A DNA stretch of 64,000 bases from contig JAOMJV010000003.1 in assembly GCA_028351415.1 (NCBI GenBank), positions 1 through 64,000 on the forward strand, in the 5' to 3' direction. Below, piece after piece: positions 33,898 through 43,708 of the stretch; within the stretch, counting starts at the first letter, position 1; every line of letters begins with the position of its first letter. The notes under the pieces are model-generated. The model saw nothing but the letters and a program-made list of their open reading frames with translations, was not told the DNA's origin and did not search any database. The DNA is from Candidatus Nitrosopumilus sp. GTDB taxonomy: Archaea > Thermoproteota > Nitrososphaeria > Nitrososphaerales > Nitrosopumilaceae. Both the position numbers and the translations under genes were made by a program.

Positions 33898-34305
33898 ATG
33901 GCATGCATTTTTTGTGATATTTTAGATGGAAAACGAGATGGTCATCTTGTGTATGAGGATGAAGATCATATTGCCTTTTTAGATAAATATCCTATTGATG
34001 ATGGACATACGTTAGTAATTCCAAAAAAACACCATGGAAGAATTACGGATATGGATTCAGACAATGTTGGAAAAATCTTTTCAATAGTGCCTAAAATCGC
34101 AAAAGCCGTATTGATAGGATCTGGTGCAGATGCATTTAGTTTAGCTCAAAACAACGGCAAGGCTGCAAAACAAATTATCCCTCACGTACACATTCACATT
34201 ATTCCTAGATATAACAATAAAGGAACACAATGGACAAAGCGTCAAATTCCAACTGATGAGGTGTTGTCTAAACTTGCAGTAAAAATTCGTGCAGCCCTTA
34301 TTTAG
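33898..34305 (+). CDS. HIT-family protein
   Basis: CIFCDILDGK, TLVIPKKHH, HVHIHIIPR (HxHxH). Confidence 0.92.
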   Translation: MACIFCDILDGKRDGHLVYEDEDHIAFLDKYPIDDGHTLVIPKKHHGRITDMDSDNVGKIFSIVPKIAKAVLIGSGADAFSLAQNNGKAAKQIIPHVHIHIIPRYNNKGTQWTKRQIPTDEVLSKLAVKIRAALI

Positions 34306-35578
34306 AATGGCCAGGGTTATATCTTAAAATCGCTCCAACTTTTCCAAGACTTGCAAGCATACTTCCGTGCTCTGCACTTCCAGAAATAACTTCTAATTGT
34401 GATCCTGTTTTTGCTGCAATTATTTCCAAGTAATCCACAATATCTTGTTCGTTAACTTCCTTGTCCATCGCATTACATTCTGGACAAGGTTTGTTTTTGT
34501 ATTCTGTCTTTTTTGGAATTACCATTTGTCTTTCCACAATATCTTCTTCAATGTTTTTGCAGCGCTTACATTCTGCTTCCACTCTATGTAGATTGGTGTT
34601 ATCTGTAATCATTAAAATTTTAACCACATTATTTTTTAAATATCCTATGACTTCTTGTAATCCGTATGATCCTTTTCCCGTGTTAGTGTTTACTTCTCTG
34701 AATAGATTTTCTATCATTTTTTTCTCTTCGACCAGTCTAAAATTTCCTAAAATATCTCCTGATTTTGAAAATGCCTCTCTAATTCCTTCAGCACCTGCAT
34801 AACCCGAATCAATTGTATTGATGATGTTATTTTGCAATCTGTATTCCAAGTAATTGCCATTTATGAAATCCTCTTTTGTTGGTCCTGGACCTGAAATTAT
34901 TAGTCCTTTAACTGGATAGATATCGATAAAATATTCTCTTGTAGTTTGTGCAACTCTGTTGTAAAAATAACTTAATTCCATTTCTCTTAATTTTTGAAAT
35001 CTTTTTGCCGACTGACCTCCCTGTCTGTGTTTGCCTGCTACTCCTGAACCTGTTTGGGATAATACTTCAATCTTATCTCCGTACAATAATCCCCAACCTG
35101 CATCTTTTGCATCAATTGCTAAAAACCCAATAAGGTTGTCATCCTTTAGCATATCTTTTAAAATATCTACATGAAAATGATCATCGCATCTGTAGAGGTA
35201 CTGATTCAAATCTTTTGGCGGATCAATTTCCCATACTGTAACTACCTCGCTTCCCAATGGTCCTCCTTCTTCTGAAGGCAGTGCTCCGCAAAACATTACC
35301 AATCCCCTTTGAGGTGTTTTTTTGTATAGCTTTAATCTTTGAACAACTTTACCCAGAGAATCAACTACATGGGATCTTGTAAGATCAGACTTTATGTTGT
35401 CCGCAGTTCCTTGTTCTTGTTGAAGTGAACTGATAATTTCGTGAAGTTGTTTTCCCTTTGGAATGTATACTGTAATTAATTCTGTACCTCTACCTGATTT
35501 TTTAGATAATTCTTCTAATGTTTTTCTAATTTTATAGAGCTTAACTGAGTCCTGCTTTTCTATATTTATCTTAGCCAT
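34298..35578 (-). CDS. prf1: peptide chain release factor aRF1
   Basis: SLGKVVQRLKLYK, GGQSAKRFQKLRE (GGQ region), HGSMLASLGKVGAILRYNPGH. Confidence 0.93.
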   Translation of the reverse strand: MAKINIEKQDSVKLYKIRKTLEELSKKSGRGTELITVYIPKGKQLHEIISSLQQEQGTADNIKSDLTRSHVVDSLGKVVQRLKLYKKTPQRGLVMFCGALPSEEGGPLGSEVVTVWEIDPPKDLNQYLYRCDDHFHVDILKDMLKDDNLIGFLAIDAKDAGWGLLYGDKIEVLSQTGSGVAGKHRQGGQSAKRFQKLREMELSYFYNRVAQTTREYFIDIYPVKGLIISGPGPTKEDFINGNYLEYRLQNNIINTIDSGYAGAEGIREAFSKSGDILGNFRLVEEKKMIENLFREVNTNTGKGSYGLQEVIGYLKNNVVKILMITDNTNLHRVEAECKRCKNIEEDIVERQMVIPKKTEYKNKPCPECNAMDKEVNEQDIVDYLEIIAAKTGSQLEVISGSAEHGSMLASLGKVGAILRYNPGHSK

Positions 35579-35766
35579 TCACTGTTTATCCTTATTATCG
35601 GATATTAATCCATATGGATTTAATTTCTAATTTACACATTAGCACTCATTAAAATATAAAATAATATTCTTGAAATATCATTTTGATCTAAATTATATAA
35701 TTTTAGTCACAAATAATGATGTGATTTTAGGTGATAATCTTTTCAATCTACCATAATCGTGATTTC

Positions 35767-36072
35767 CTACTTTTGACACCTAGAACTTCCACATCTTATA
35801 CAATAATTCTTTTTTTTATCAAATCTTAATTCTCCACACTTGATACATTCACTAAAATCCATATCTAGAAATTCTTTCTGCAAACTGTCTGCTTTACTGT
35901 CTATTCTTTCTTTTCTTATTATCCAAATTGCACCCACAAATGTAACGGAGCCAAAAATTAACCATGCACTTCCCAAGGTTTGGATAAACAACATCATGAA
36001 CATCATTCCAAGTGAAACTAGTCCATAACCTATTATGATTAAACTAAAATTATGTACTTTCATAACTTGCAA
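35767..36072 (-). CDS. two-TM protein with C-terminal zinc ribbon
   Basis: DFSECIKCGELRFDKKKNYCIRCGSSRCQK. Confidence 0.6.
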   Translation of the reverse strand: MQVMKVHNFSLIIIGYGLVSLGMMFMMLFIQTLGSAWLIFGSVTFVGAIWIIRKERIDSKADSLQKEFLDMDFSECIKCGELRFDKKKNYCIRCGSSRCQK

Positions 36073-36154
36073 AGGGAGTATCTCTTGATAGTTGTTTCTC
36101 CATAAATCCTGGAAGAAAATTAGATAAACAATACTTGTATATCTAATACGGATA

Positions 36155-38026
36155 ATGATTTTGATGTTTACTAAAAAGAAACCCTTCTTTTTACTGGTAC
36201 TTGCTATTTCACTTGCATTTTATGGTTCTGTAATTCCTTCTTCATATTCCGATAATCATCCAACTGCTGCAATCACATATTCTGAATCGGGCCCTTACAA
36301 ATCTGGTGATGAAATAACTATCACTGCAACATTTAGCGAGGCAGTAGCTGACTCACCTGTTCCAAAAATTGCAATAACTGGTTCAAATGCAGTATCTGCA
36401 ACTGTAATGACAAAGACATCTACTACTGTGTACACATATGCTCATACTGTGGATCATGGTTCAGGTAATGCGTCTGTTGTAATGTCCGTAGCTAAAGATG
36501 TAGCAGGAAATGCAATAACTGCAACTCCAACATCTGGCGCAACATTTGTAGTTGATAATAAATCCTCATCTCAATATCAACATCCTCCTCACATTCATGA
36601 TGAAGTAACAGTATCAATTAATTCTGATGACACATTTGTTTTAGATGTCAAAGATACCGACATCACAAATATTTCTGCAAATGTTGGAGATATCATCAAG
36701 ATTACAATTAGTGTAGGTGATAATGAAATAGTAGAACAAATATCTCCAATCACCTTAGTTACAAATTTTGCAAAAAAACCTAGCGATATGAATAATTATT
36801 TTGGAACTAATACATTGAATGGTCAAACCGGACTCTCCGTTTATGAATTGAATCAAAATGAAACTGATCAAAGTTATTCATATGGCGAACTCTTGACTTG
36901 GAATGACTCAACTCAAATAATACGTGATAGAGTTTTAACCAATCATGATGATGTTGGACCACTATTAAAGAATGAACAGGAATTAGTCATAAAATATTCC
37001 GTGATTGCCAACAATGTATCCGAACAAACCCCTGTAATGGTAAAAATGATGGATGATGTTTACATGGAAACCATTATTGTTCTACCATTCACATTAGAAA
37101 TATTGCCAAACTTGAGTGAAAATTTAAGTGAAGGGGCAGCCCAAGAAATTGAATCTTCCGTAAATGACAAGTCAGAATTTTTTATAAAATCTGATAAATC
37201 AGCATATGTGCACGGAAACAAAGTTGTGATAACGGGTCAGATTCCAATAGATGATTTTGATCCAAAACAAGCACAACATATTGAATTTTCCCTTACGTCC
37301 CCTGAAAACCAAAGTATTGTCAAAGGCGAATTTGCACCTCAACTAGACGGGTCATTTGCATATGATACATTTGCAATGGATGCAATTTGGAAAACAGACG
37401 GGGATTACATTTTTAATTTTAATTTTGATTCAATTAACTCCAACTTAGTAATTTCATATGACAACACTGAATTTGAAATTTCTAACATAGAATCAGTTGT
37501 CACTCCGCCAGTTGTCACTCCGCCAGTTGTCACTCCGCCAGTTGTCACTCCGCCAGTTGTAGAAGAAAAAATGATTGAAAAAATATTGCCAACATGTGGA
37601 ACTGGAACTGAGGATGTAAATGGAATTTGCCAGGTGATACAAACTGAAGAGAAATCAAAAGGCGGCGGCTGTCTAATCGCAACTGCAGCATACGGCTCTG
37701 AAATGTCACCTCAAGTTCAGATGCTCAGAGAGATTCGTGACAACCATCTGATGAACACGGAATCCGGCTCGGCATTCATGAGCGCATTCAACAGCGTCTA
37801 TTACTCATTCTCACCGGCAATCGCCGACATGGAAAGACAAAGTCCGATGTTCAAGGAAGTTGTAAAGGTCGGACTGACACCGATGCTCTCGTTATTGACA
37901 ATCATGGAGAACGCAAACTCTGAGTCAGAGGTTCTGGGACTCGGACTGTCCGTAATCGCACTAAACCTTGGAATGTACCTTGCAGTTCCAGCTGCAGTGA
38001 TTGTCGGAATTAGAAAGAGAATCTGA
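36155..38026 (+). CDS. exported surface protein with Ig-like region, Pro-Val linker and CFI-box C-terminal domain
   Basis: Signal peptide; PVVTPPVVTPPVVTPPVV linker; GGGCLIATAAYGSEMSPQVQMLREIRD CFI-box-like motif; terminal TM. Confidence 0.75.
   Translation: MILMFTKKKPFFLLVLAISLAFYGSVIPSSYSDNHPTAAITYSESGPYKSGDEITITATFSEAVADSPVPKIAITGSNAVSATVMTKTSTTVYTYAHTVDHGSGNASVVMSVAKDVAGNAITATPTSGATFVVDNKSSSQYQHPPHIHDEVTVSINSDDTFVLDVKDTDITNISANVGDIIKITISVGDNEIVEQISPITLVTNFAKKPSDMNNYFGTNTLNGQTGLSVYELNQNETDQSYSYGELLTWNDSTQIIRDRVLTNHDDVGPLLKNEQELVIKYSVIANNVSEQTPVMVKMMDDVYMETIIVLPFTLEILPNLSENLSEGAAQEIESSVNDKSEFFIKSDKSAYVHGNKVVITGQIPIDDFDPKQAQHIEFSLTSPENQSIVKGEFAPQLDGSFAYDTFAMDAIWKTDGDYIFNFNFDSINSNLVISYDNTEFEISNIESVVTPPVVTPPVVTPPVVTPPVVEEKMIEKILPTCGTGTEDVNGICQVIQTEEKSKGGGCLIATAAYGSEMSPQVQMLREIRDNHLMNTESGSAFMSAFNSVYYSFSPAIADMERQSPMFKEVVKVGLTPMLSLLTIMENANSESEVLGLGLSVIALNLGMYLAVPAAVIVGIRKRI
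37496..37560 (+). repeat. 15-bp tandem repeat (gttgtcactccgcca), 4.3 copies, encoding VVTPP
   Basis: Exact direct repeats read from sequence. Confidence 0.95.
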
Positions 38027-38046
38027 ATATTTGGTCTACTATAAGA

Positions 38047-38184
38047 CTAACCCTGATACCCTTCACTACCGCAACTTCCGCAACGATTAACGTGTTTATC
38101 GAATCTTAATTCCCCGCATTTGACACATCTAGTAAAAACCATGTCATGTTTACAGCATACTTTGTAAAAAACATCTCTCTTCAT
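38047..38184 (-). CDS. small zinc-ribbon protein (45 aa), resembles C-terminus of 35767..36072 product
   Basis: Not in ORF track: MKRDVFYKVCCKHDMVFTRCVKCGELRFDKHVNRCGSCGSEGYQG*; compare CIKCGELRFDKKKNYCIRCGSSRC. Confidence 0.6.
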   Translation of the reverse strand: MKRDVFYKVCCKHDMVFTRCVKCGELRFDKHVNRCGSCGSEGYQG

Positions 38185-38269
38185 GTTATTTGCTGAAACA
38201 GAAATCTCTTTTTTTAAAATCAAGTTATGTTTTATAAAACAAAATTCAGCGTTATGTTGCTCAACTATC

Positions 38270-38923
38270 TTAACTTAGTTCATCAAAAGTTTTTAAAAAT
38301 ACTTCCAGTGGCTGATTTCCACGAATATTAATTATTTTTTGATCATTGAAGACTAAAAATGAAGGTGTTGCATCAATTCCAATCTGATTTCCAAACTCAT
38401 AAAGTGAGTTTACTTTACTTTGATACTTGTTATCATCCAGACATTTGTTAAATTTTTCTGTATCCAAATTTACTGTTACCGCAAATTCTGTTAATGCATC
38501 CCTTGTAATCCATCCCGTTCTCTCCCCGCCCCAATTTCTATAAAGTTCATCGTGGTACTGCCAGTATTTTTCTTGATCTTGTGCACAGTAAGATGCCTCC
38601 GCCGCTAATTTTGAATCAGGACCGTTTAGTGGATAATCCTTGAAAACAACTTTTACTTTTCCAGTTTTAATAAAATCCTCATTAATTATTTCCAGTGTAT
38701 TTTGATGAAATTTGTAGCAAAATGTGCACTGATAATCGCCCCACTCCAATATGGTTATTGGCGCATCAGGATTACCTAGAATCGGTGATCCGTTTTCAAT
38801 CAATTTTGCAGATGTTACCATTTCTGAATCATTAGAATTTATTCCATATGTCCCAAGAAAACCTCCAACTATTACTCCGATTATAATTGGAATTGACAAA
38901 TAATATAATTTCACAAATTTCAT
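38270..38923 (-). CDS. DsbA-family thioredoxin-fold oxidoreductase
   Basis: ITILEWGDYQCTFCYKFHQNTL, DATPSFLVFNDQKI (cis-Pro). Confidence 0.85.
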   Translation of the reverse strand: MKFVKLYYLSIPIIIGVIVGGFLGTYGINSNDSEMVTSAKLIENGSPILGNPDAPITILEWGDYQCTFCYKFHQNTLEIINEDFIKTGKVKVVFKDYPLNGPDSKLAAEASYCAQDQEKYWQYHDELYRNWGGERTGWITRDALTEFAVTVNLDTEKFNKCLDDNKYQSKVNSLYEFGNQIGIDATPSFLVFNDQKIINIRGNQPLEVFLKTFDELS

Positions 38924-39087
38924 TTCGTTTCTAAATTGTAAATATCTTCGTTAGTTTTAAGACTGTAAATTTGAGTTTTTGAACTCACTTGATATCTCGT
39001 ATGTCGATCAAAATAACACATTATCTTATTTTCTGAAATTGGACTCATATCAAAGAACATAAATACATTCAACAAAATGTATTTTTG

Positions 39088-39303
39088 ATGTCTAAAGTAC
39101 AACAACTTAGTGTATCTAAAACAAGTGTATCCAAAGTCGCAATATTGGTATTAGCAATAGTATTTGCAGCAGGATTATTTGTTGTAGGTTTTGATCAAGG
39201 ACACATCTTTAGTGTAGTATACGGTGAACAAGCATTTGTTGATCTAACTATCCATGAACTCACTCACGATATGAGACATGCAGCCGGATTTCCGTGTCAT
39301 TAA
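39088..39303 (+). CDS. cbtB: CbtB-like cobalt transporter subunit
   Basis: Single TM, C-terminal HELTHDMRHAAGFPCH His-rich tail; followed by CbtA. Confidence 0.7.
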   Translation: MSKVQQLSVSKTSVSKVAILVLAIVFAAGLFVVGFDQGHIFSVVYGEQAFVDLTIHELTHDMRHAAGFPCH

Positions 39304-39382
39304 GATTTAATTTTTCTAATTTTACAGTCTAATTTTTTATAATCAGGGTATTCTATTAATTGGTCTGATTTTTTAATATTTT

Positions 39383-40111
39383 ATGAAAAGTGTACTCTTT
39401 ATTGTAATTGTCATAGTTTCAGGTGCGCTTGCAGGAGCAATTCATGGGACTGTTAATTTTGCAATAGTTGAGCCCTATCTTGATCAGGCAATTGGAATTG
39501 AGAATGAGAATCTTTTTGCTTCTGGTGAGGAGGATGACAATCCCCAATTTTGGGCAGATTATGAGGAGTATAGGGTCTGGCAAAAAAGTGGACAGGTTTT
39601 AGCTGGAATAATTTTAGGGGTTGCCATGGGTTCCTTATTTGGAATCGTGTATGCGTTATCGAGAAATTCCTTACCTGGTAAAAATGATGTAACTAAAGCA
39701 GTAGTTCTTGCAGGAATAATGTGGATTACTGTCTATTTAATTCCGTTTTTAAAATATCCTGCAAACCCTCCAACTGTTGGTGAAACTGAAACTGTGGTTC
39801 TCAGATCAATTTTATACATTTTATTTATTGCAATTTCAGGATTTGGAGCATTTGCATTTTACAAACTATCGCAGAAATTACAAAGCAATAAAAAATATTT
39901 GGGATTAATTGGATATGTTATTTTTATTATTATCGCATTCTTTGTAATGCCTGAAAACCCTGATGAGATTACAGCCCCTATGAATTTAGTTAATGAATTT
40001 AGACTCATGTCTGTTCTTGGCGTCACTTCTTTTTGGATATCTGTTGGAATTATTCTGGGATTGTTATGGAATAAATTTGATAATTCAAAATTATCACCTG
40101 ATTATAGTTGA
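39383..40111 (+). CDS. cbtA: CbtA-like cobalt transporter subunit
   Basis: Multi-TM; GALAGAIHGTVNFAIVEPYLDQAIGIE typical N-terminus. Confidence 0.72.
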   Translation: MKSVLFIVIVIVSGALAGAIHGTVNFAIVEPYLDQAIGIENENLFASGEEDDNPQFWADYEEYRVWQKSGQVLAGIILGVAMGSLFGIVYALSRNSLPGKNDVTKAVVLAGIMWITVYLIPFLKYPANPPTVGETETVVLRSILYILFIAISGFGAFAFYKLSQKLQSNKKYLGLIGYVIFIIIAFFVMPENPDEITAPMNLVNEFRLMSVLGVTSFWISVGIILGLLWNKFDNSKLSPDYS

Positions 40112-40134
40112 TTCTTATTCTATAGAATGAGAAT
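40111..40134. promoter_or_regulatory. near-perfect palindrome, putative operator
   Basis: ATTCTTATTCTA/TAGAATGAGAAT; arms match at 11 of 12 positions; lies just upstream of TATA-like tttaaatata and the HTH gene. Confidence 0.7.
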
Positions 40135-40177
40135 ATGTATAGGATGTTTAAATATATGTATTATTTATTGAAATTAA

Positions 40178-40507
40178 ATGTCAAAGCGAATAACACTGCC
40201 ACAATTAAAAAAATATGACATTACTCAAAAAGTAATGGAAGCGCTGGCTGATTCAGAATCAAGGGCAATTTTATTTACAATTGTTAAAAAAGGCCGAACT
40301 GCTGCTGAACTTTCAGATAAGCTCAAAATACCTCTCAGTTCAGTTTACAAAAAACTATCTGATCTTGAAGAGCTCACCCTCATCAAGGTTGAACAGTGGA
40401 TGATATCTGACAAGGGGCGAAAATACAAGATATACCGAAGCAGGATCAAGCAGGCTGAAATATCGATAAAAAAGCCTGAGCCAGTTTTAATATTGGTATC
40501 AAATTAG
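40178..40507 (+). CDS. wHTH transcriptional regulator
   Basis: AAELSDKLKIPLSSVYKKLSDLEELTLIKVE helix-turn-helix. Confidence 0.8.
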   Translation: MSKRITLPQLKKYDITQKVMEALADSESRAILFTIVKKGRTAAELSDKLKIPLSSVYKKLSDLEELTLIKVEQWMISDKGRKYKIYRSRIKQAEISIKKPEPVLILVSN

Positions 40508-40514
40508 ATACTTT

Positions 40515-40865
40515 GTGTCCAAGCGTGGTATAATTCAATTATCTGAATTTGATATTAATCAAAAAATCATTGAATCCTTGAGCAATGTGTGTACCCGTTC
40601 AGTCTTGTTTTCTGTCAAGAAGGAATCAAAAGATGCGACTCAAATTGCAAACGAGCTAAAAATATCGCTTTCAACTGTCTACAAGACATTGTCCACACTT
40701 GAGGATCTTGCACTGGCTGAGGTTGACAAGTATGTGATTTCTACAGAGGGTAAAAAAATTAAACTTTACCGCAGCAGGATTGGAAAGGTCGAGATTACCT
40801 TGGAGAACATGGAGCCGACCCTTCTGTTGCATCCCAATGATTCTAACTCAAAAATACCTACTTAA
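40515..40865 (+). CDS. wHTH transcriptional regulator, paralogue of preceding gene
   Basis: ATQIANELKISLSTVYKTLSTLEDLALAEVDKYVIS...KLYRSRIGKVEI mirrors the upstream gene. Confidence 0.8.
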   Translation: MSKRGIIQLSEFDINQKIIESLSNVCTRSVLFSVKKESKDATQIANELKISLSTVYKTLSTLEDLALAEVDKYVISTEGKKIKLYRSRIGKVEITLENMEPTLLLHPNDSNSKIPT

Positions 40866-40878
40866 CTAAAACATGTTC

Positions 40879-40900
40879 TTATTCTATAGATTTAGAATAA
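40879..40900. promoter_or_regulatory. palindrome TTATTCTA-N6-TAGAATAA, putative operator
   Basis: Perfect 8-bp arms; shares TTCTTATTCTATAGA with 40111..40134; upstream of TATA-like ctttaaataa and phnD-like gene. Confidence 0.7.
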
Positions 40901-40958
40901 CCTGATAAAATTATCAAGTTCTTTAAATAATCTTAGCTAAAACTAATTTTCGAATTAA

Positions 40959-41957
40959 ATGAACCAAAACATAATTCTCGCATTAGTTGCTGTATTTGCA
41001 ATTGTTGGTGTTTCCACACTGGCTGTTTCTTCTACAATGATTGGTGCCCCGACAACAAATGAGGTTGAATATGTCACCGTTGATGCAAACGCAATCGACG
41101 TTGATTCCCTAACTATTGGATTTATCCCAGTTGAAAAAGCTGACGAATTAACTCCAAAAGCAGAAGTTCTAGAAAAATTCTTAGAATCTGAACTTGGAAT
41201 TGACGTTGAGATAGTTGTCCCAACAAACTATGAAACCATCATTGAAGGCATGAGATTTGGTCATATTGATGCTGCCTTTATGGACACTGGACCTGCATGG
41301 ATTACCCATGAAAGAACAGGTGCAGAAGCTGTATTGGCAGAGTTAGTCAAAGGTAAGGTAAACTATCAAGCAACAGTTTGGACTCTGGCAGAAAATGATT
41401 CCATTAACACATTGGAAGACACTGTTGGCAAACGTGTTGCATTTACTAGCATAACTGGTTCCTCAGGGTTTGTACGACCTATGGGAACCCTGGTAGCTGA
41501 TGGTCATATCAATATCGAAGGCAACGACATAGTTGCTTTAGAGCAAGCACTTGCAAACAACTTTGAAAGTTACACATTTGCAGGTGGATACAAAGCAGCA
41601 TTGAATTTACTGTTAAACGGTGATGTCGATGTTGCATTTGGCTCAGATATTGCTCCAAAGAAATACCTCGCCTTAGAGGATCAAGCAAAATTACGTCCAG
41701 TTACTACAATTGGACCTGTACCATCACATGTCTTTATGGTAAGTTCTAGCATGTCCGAACCAACTAAAGATAATTTAGTTAGCGCATTGATTGAACTCAA
41801 TTACGATGAGCACAACTCAATTCTAACTAATCTGTATGGCGCTGAAGCACTAGTTCCAACAACAACCACCATGCACATTGGTGAATTTGGAACTTTTATT
41901 GATTCATTGACTGGTCTTGATCAAAAAATCTTAGACAAATATGATAAGAGCAAATAA
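40959..41957 (+). CDS. phnD: phosphonate/phosphite/phosphate-type ABC transporter substrate-binding protein
   Basis: LTIGFIPVEKADELTPKAEVLEKFLESELGIDVEI...GHIDAAFMDTGPAW. Confidence 0.82.
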   Translation: MNQNIILALVAVFAIVGVSTLAVSSTMIGAPTTNEVEYVTVDANAIDVDSLTIGFIPVEKADELTPKAEVLEKFLESELGIDVEIVVPTNYETIIEGMRFGHIDAAFMDTGPAWITHERTGAEAVLAELVKGKVNYQATVWTLAENDSINTLEDTVGKRVAFTSITGSSGFVRPMGTLVADGHINIEGNDIVALEQALANNFESYTFAGGYKAALNLLLNGDVDVAFGSDIAPKKYLALEDQAKLRPVTTIGPVPSHVFMVSSSMSEPTKDNLVSALIELNYDEHNSILTNLYGAEALVPTTTTMHIGEFGTFIDSLTGLDQKILDKYDKSK

Positions 41958-41989
41958 AACCCGGCTCATTTGAAACTATACAAATTCAA

Positions 41990-42805
41990 ATGACCGAAAC
42001 CCCTTCTTTTTCATTAATTTCAACAAATAAAATAATCCAAATGAACGACGTATGGACCTCATATGATTCCAAAAATTTTGCTCTAAGTGGAGTTAGCTTG
42101 TCCATTGACAGGGGAACAAACTATGCAATTGTCGGTCAATCAGGTTCGGGAAAGTCAACACTGCTAAAATTGATGAACGGCATGATGACCCCCAGCAAGG
42201 GTACAATCAAAATGGACTATCAAACTCCAAACATGAACAACAAGACGTTCAAAAAAATGATGCACACAATAGGATACATTCCTCAAAGTCTGGGTCTTGT
42301 GAAAAACATCAGCGTCCTTGATAACATTTTGATTGGCGCATTGCCAAGACTTAGCACGATGCAATCGATACTAAAACAATTTCCTAAACATGAGATTCAA
42401 GAAGCCAAAAGAATTTTAAAATTAGTTGGCCTGTCCGGAAAGGAATCCCGCAAGGCATACATGATCAGTGGCGGGGAAAAAAGACGAGTTGCAATAGCTC
42501 GAGCACTGATGCAAAAGCCCACAATACTCTTGGCTGACGAAATAGTTTCAGAGTTGGACCATGTAACAGCAAGAGAAATTATGGATTTAATTTTAGATGC
42601 CCAAAAGAAAATGAACCTAACTGCAATCATGGTGCATCATGACATGACACTTGCACTGGAATATGCAAATCGGGTCGCAGTGATCAAGGAGGGTGAAAAG
42701 ATTTTAGAAATTGGCGTTGAGGGTGATAAAATAGTTGACTTTCAAACCGGCGATATGAGTATTGAAGAAATAATGGAGATGCATAACAATGACGCCAAAG
42801 AATAA
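41990..42805 (+). CDS. phnC: ABC transporter ATP-binding protein (PhnC-like)
   Basis: AIVGQSGSGKSTLLKLMNGM, ISGGEKRRVAIARALMQKPTILLADE. Confidence 0.85.
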   Translation: MTETPSFSLISTNKIIQMNDVWTSYDSKNFALSGVSLSIDRGTNYAIVGQSGSGKSTLLKLMNGMMTPSKGTIKMDYQTPNMNNKTFKKMMHTIGYIPQSLGLVKNISVLDNILIGALPRLSTMQSILKQFPKHEIQEAKRILKLVGLSGKESRKAYMISGGEKRRVAIARALMQKPTILLADEIVSELDHVTAREIMDLILDAQKKMNLTAIMVHHDMTLALEYANRVAVIKEGEKILEIGVEGDKIVDFQTGDMSIEEIMEMHNNDAKE

Positions 42806-43589
42806 CATCGTCATTGCAATAATTGTGGGCCTGGTCATAGTTGCGTCATACAATGTTGATGCAAACCCCGTTGACTTTGCAGAGGGGATACCAAACCTGG
42901 GAGTTATCGTTGCCGAAATATTTGTTCTAGAATCCCTGATTGATGATCTCAAATACATTCCGACTGCATTATGGGCAATGCTTGAAACTCTCCAAATGGC
43001 ATTTATCGGAACCGTAATTGGCGTGGTGATTGGTCTGCCTCTGAGCATGCTTGCTGCCAGAAATTTAAACAGCAAATTTGTCTACGCTCCAACCCGTGCA
43101 CTGTTGGCCGTAATTCGTACGTTCCCGTCCATTTTGTGGGCGTTACTGTTTGTAATCATGGTCGGATTAGGACCGTATGCAGGTGTTTTGGCAATTGTAA
43201 TGTATACGATAGGCTTTGTTACGAAACTGCAATACGAGTCAATTGAAACCATTGATTCAGACCCTATGGATGCCGTTAGTTCTATCGGTGTTAGCAAATT
43301 CCAGCTAATTCGTTACGTCGTACTTCCTGAATCTGCATCCCATCTGCTTGGCCAGATACTTTACATGTTTGATTACAACGTCCGTCAAACCAGCATTCTT
43401 GGAATTGTCGGTGCCGGAGGTATCGGATTTTTCATAATTAACTACATCAAGTTCTTTGAGTACGGAAAGGCCGCAATGTTTATGCTGGTTGTCTTGATTA
43501 CCGTCTTGGCAATTGACTGGATTAGCGTAAAGGTTCGAGACAAGTACATCATTAAATCCCAACACGGCATGGATGTTAAATCAAAATAA
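42789..43589 (+). CDS. phnE: ABC transporter permease (PhnE-like)
   Basis: IRTFPSILWALLFVIMVGLGPYAGVLA, QTSILGIVGAGGIGFFI. Confidence 0.85.
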   Translation: MTPKNNIVIAIIVGLVIVASYNVDANPVDFAEGIPNLGVIVAEIFVLESLIDDLKYIPTALWAMLETLQMAFIGTVIGVVIGLPLSMLAARNLNSKFVYAPTRALLAVIRTFPSILWALLFVIMVGLGPYAGVLAIVMYTIGFVTKLQYESIETIDSDPMDAVSSIGVSKFQLIRYVVLPESASHLLGQILYMFDYNVRQTSILGIVGAGGIGFFIINYIKFFEYGKAAMFMLVVLITVLAIDWISVKVRDKYIIKSQHGMDVKSK

Positions 43590-43618
43590 TTTATTTTTGG
43601 TCATCATGAATTATTGAG

Positions 43619-43708
43619 TCATTCAAACCAAAAATCTGTTTCATCGTCAACATCATCTAGATCGTCGTCGTGAAATTCTTTTTTAGTTTCTGTTTCCATA
43701 CATTGCAT
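43619..43708 (-). CDS. candidate acidic microprotein (29 aa)
   Basis: MQCMETETKKEFHDDDLDDVDDETDFWFE*. Confidence 0.3.
   Translation of the reverse strand: MQCMETETKKEFHDDDLDDVDDETDFWFE

Noticed and set aside
37496-37560. Tandem repeat as CRISPR or mobile element
   Set aside because: In-frame 15-bp repeat encoding a VVTPP linker inside a surface-protein gene.
38920-39105. 61-aa minus ORF upstream of the DsbA-like gene
   Set aside because: Lies in the divergent promoter region and overlaps the DsbA-like and CbtB starts; no recognisable motif.
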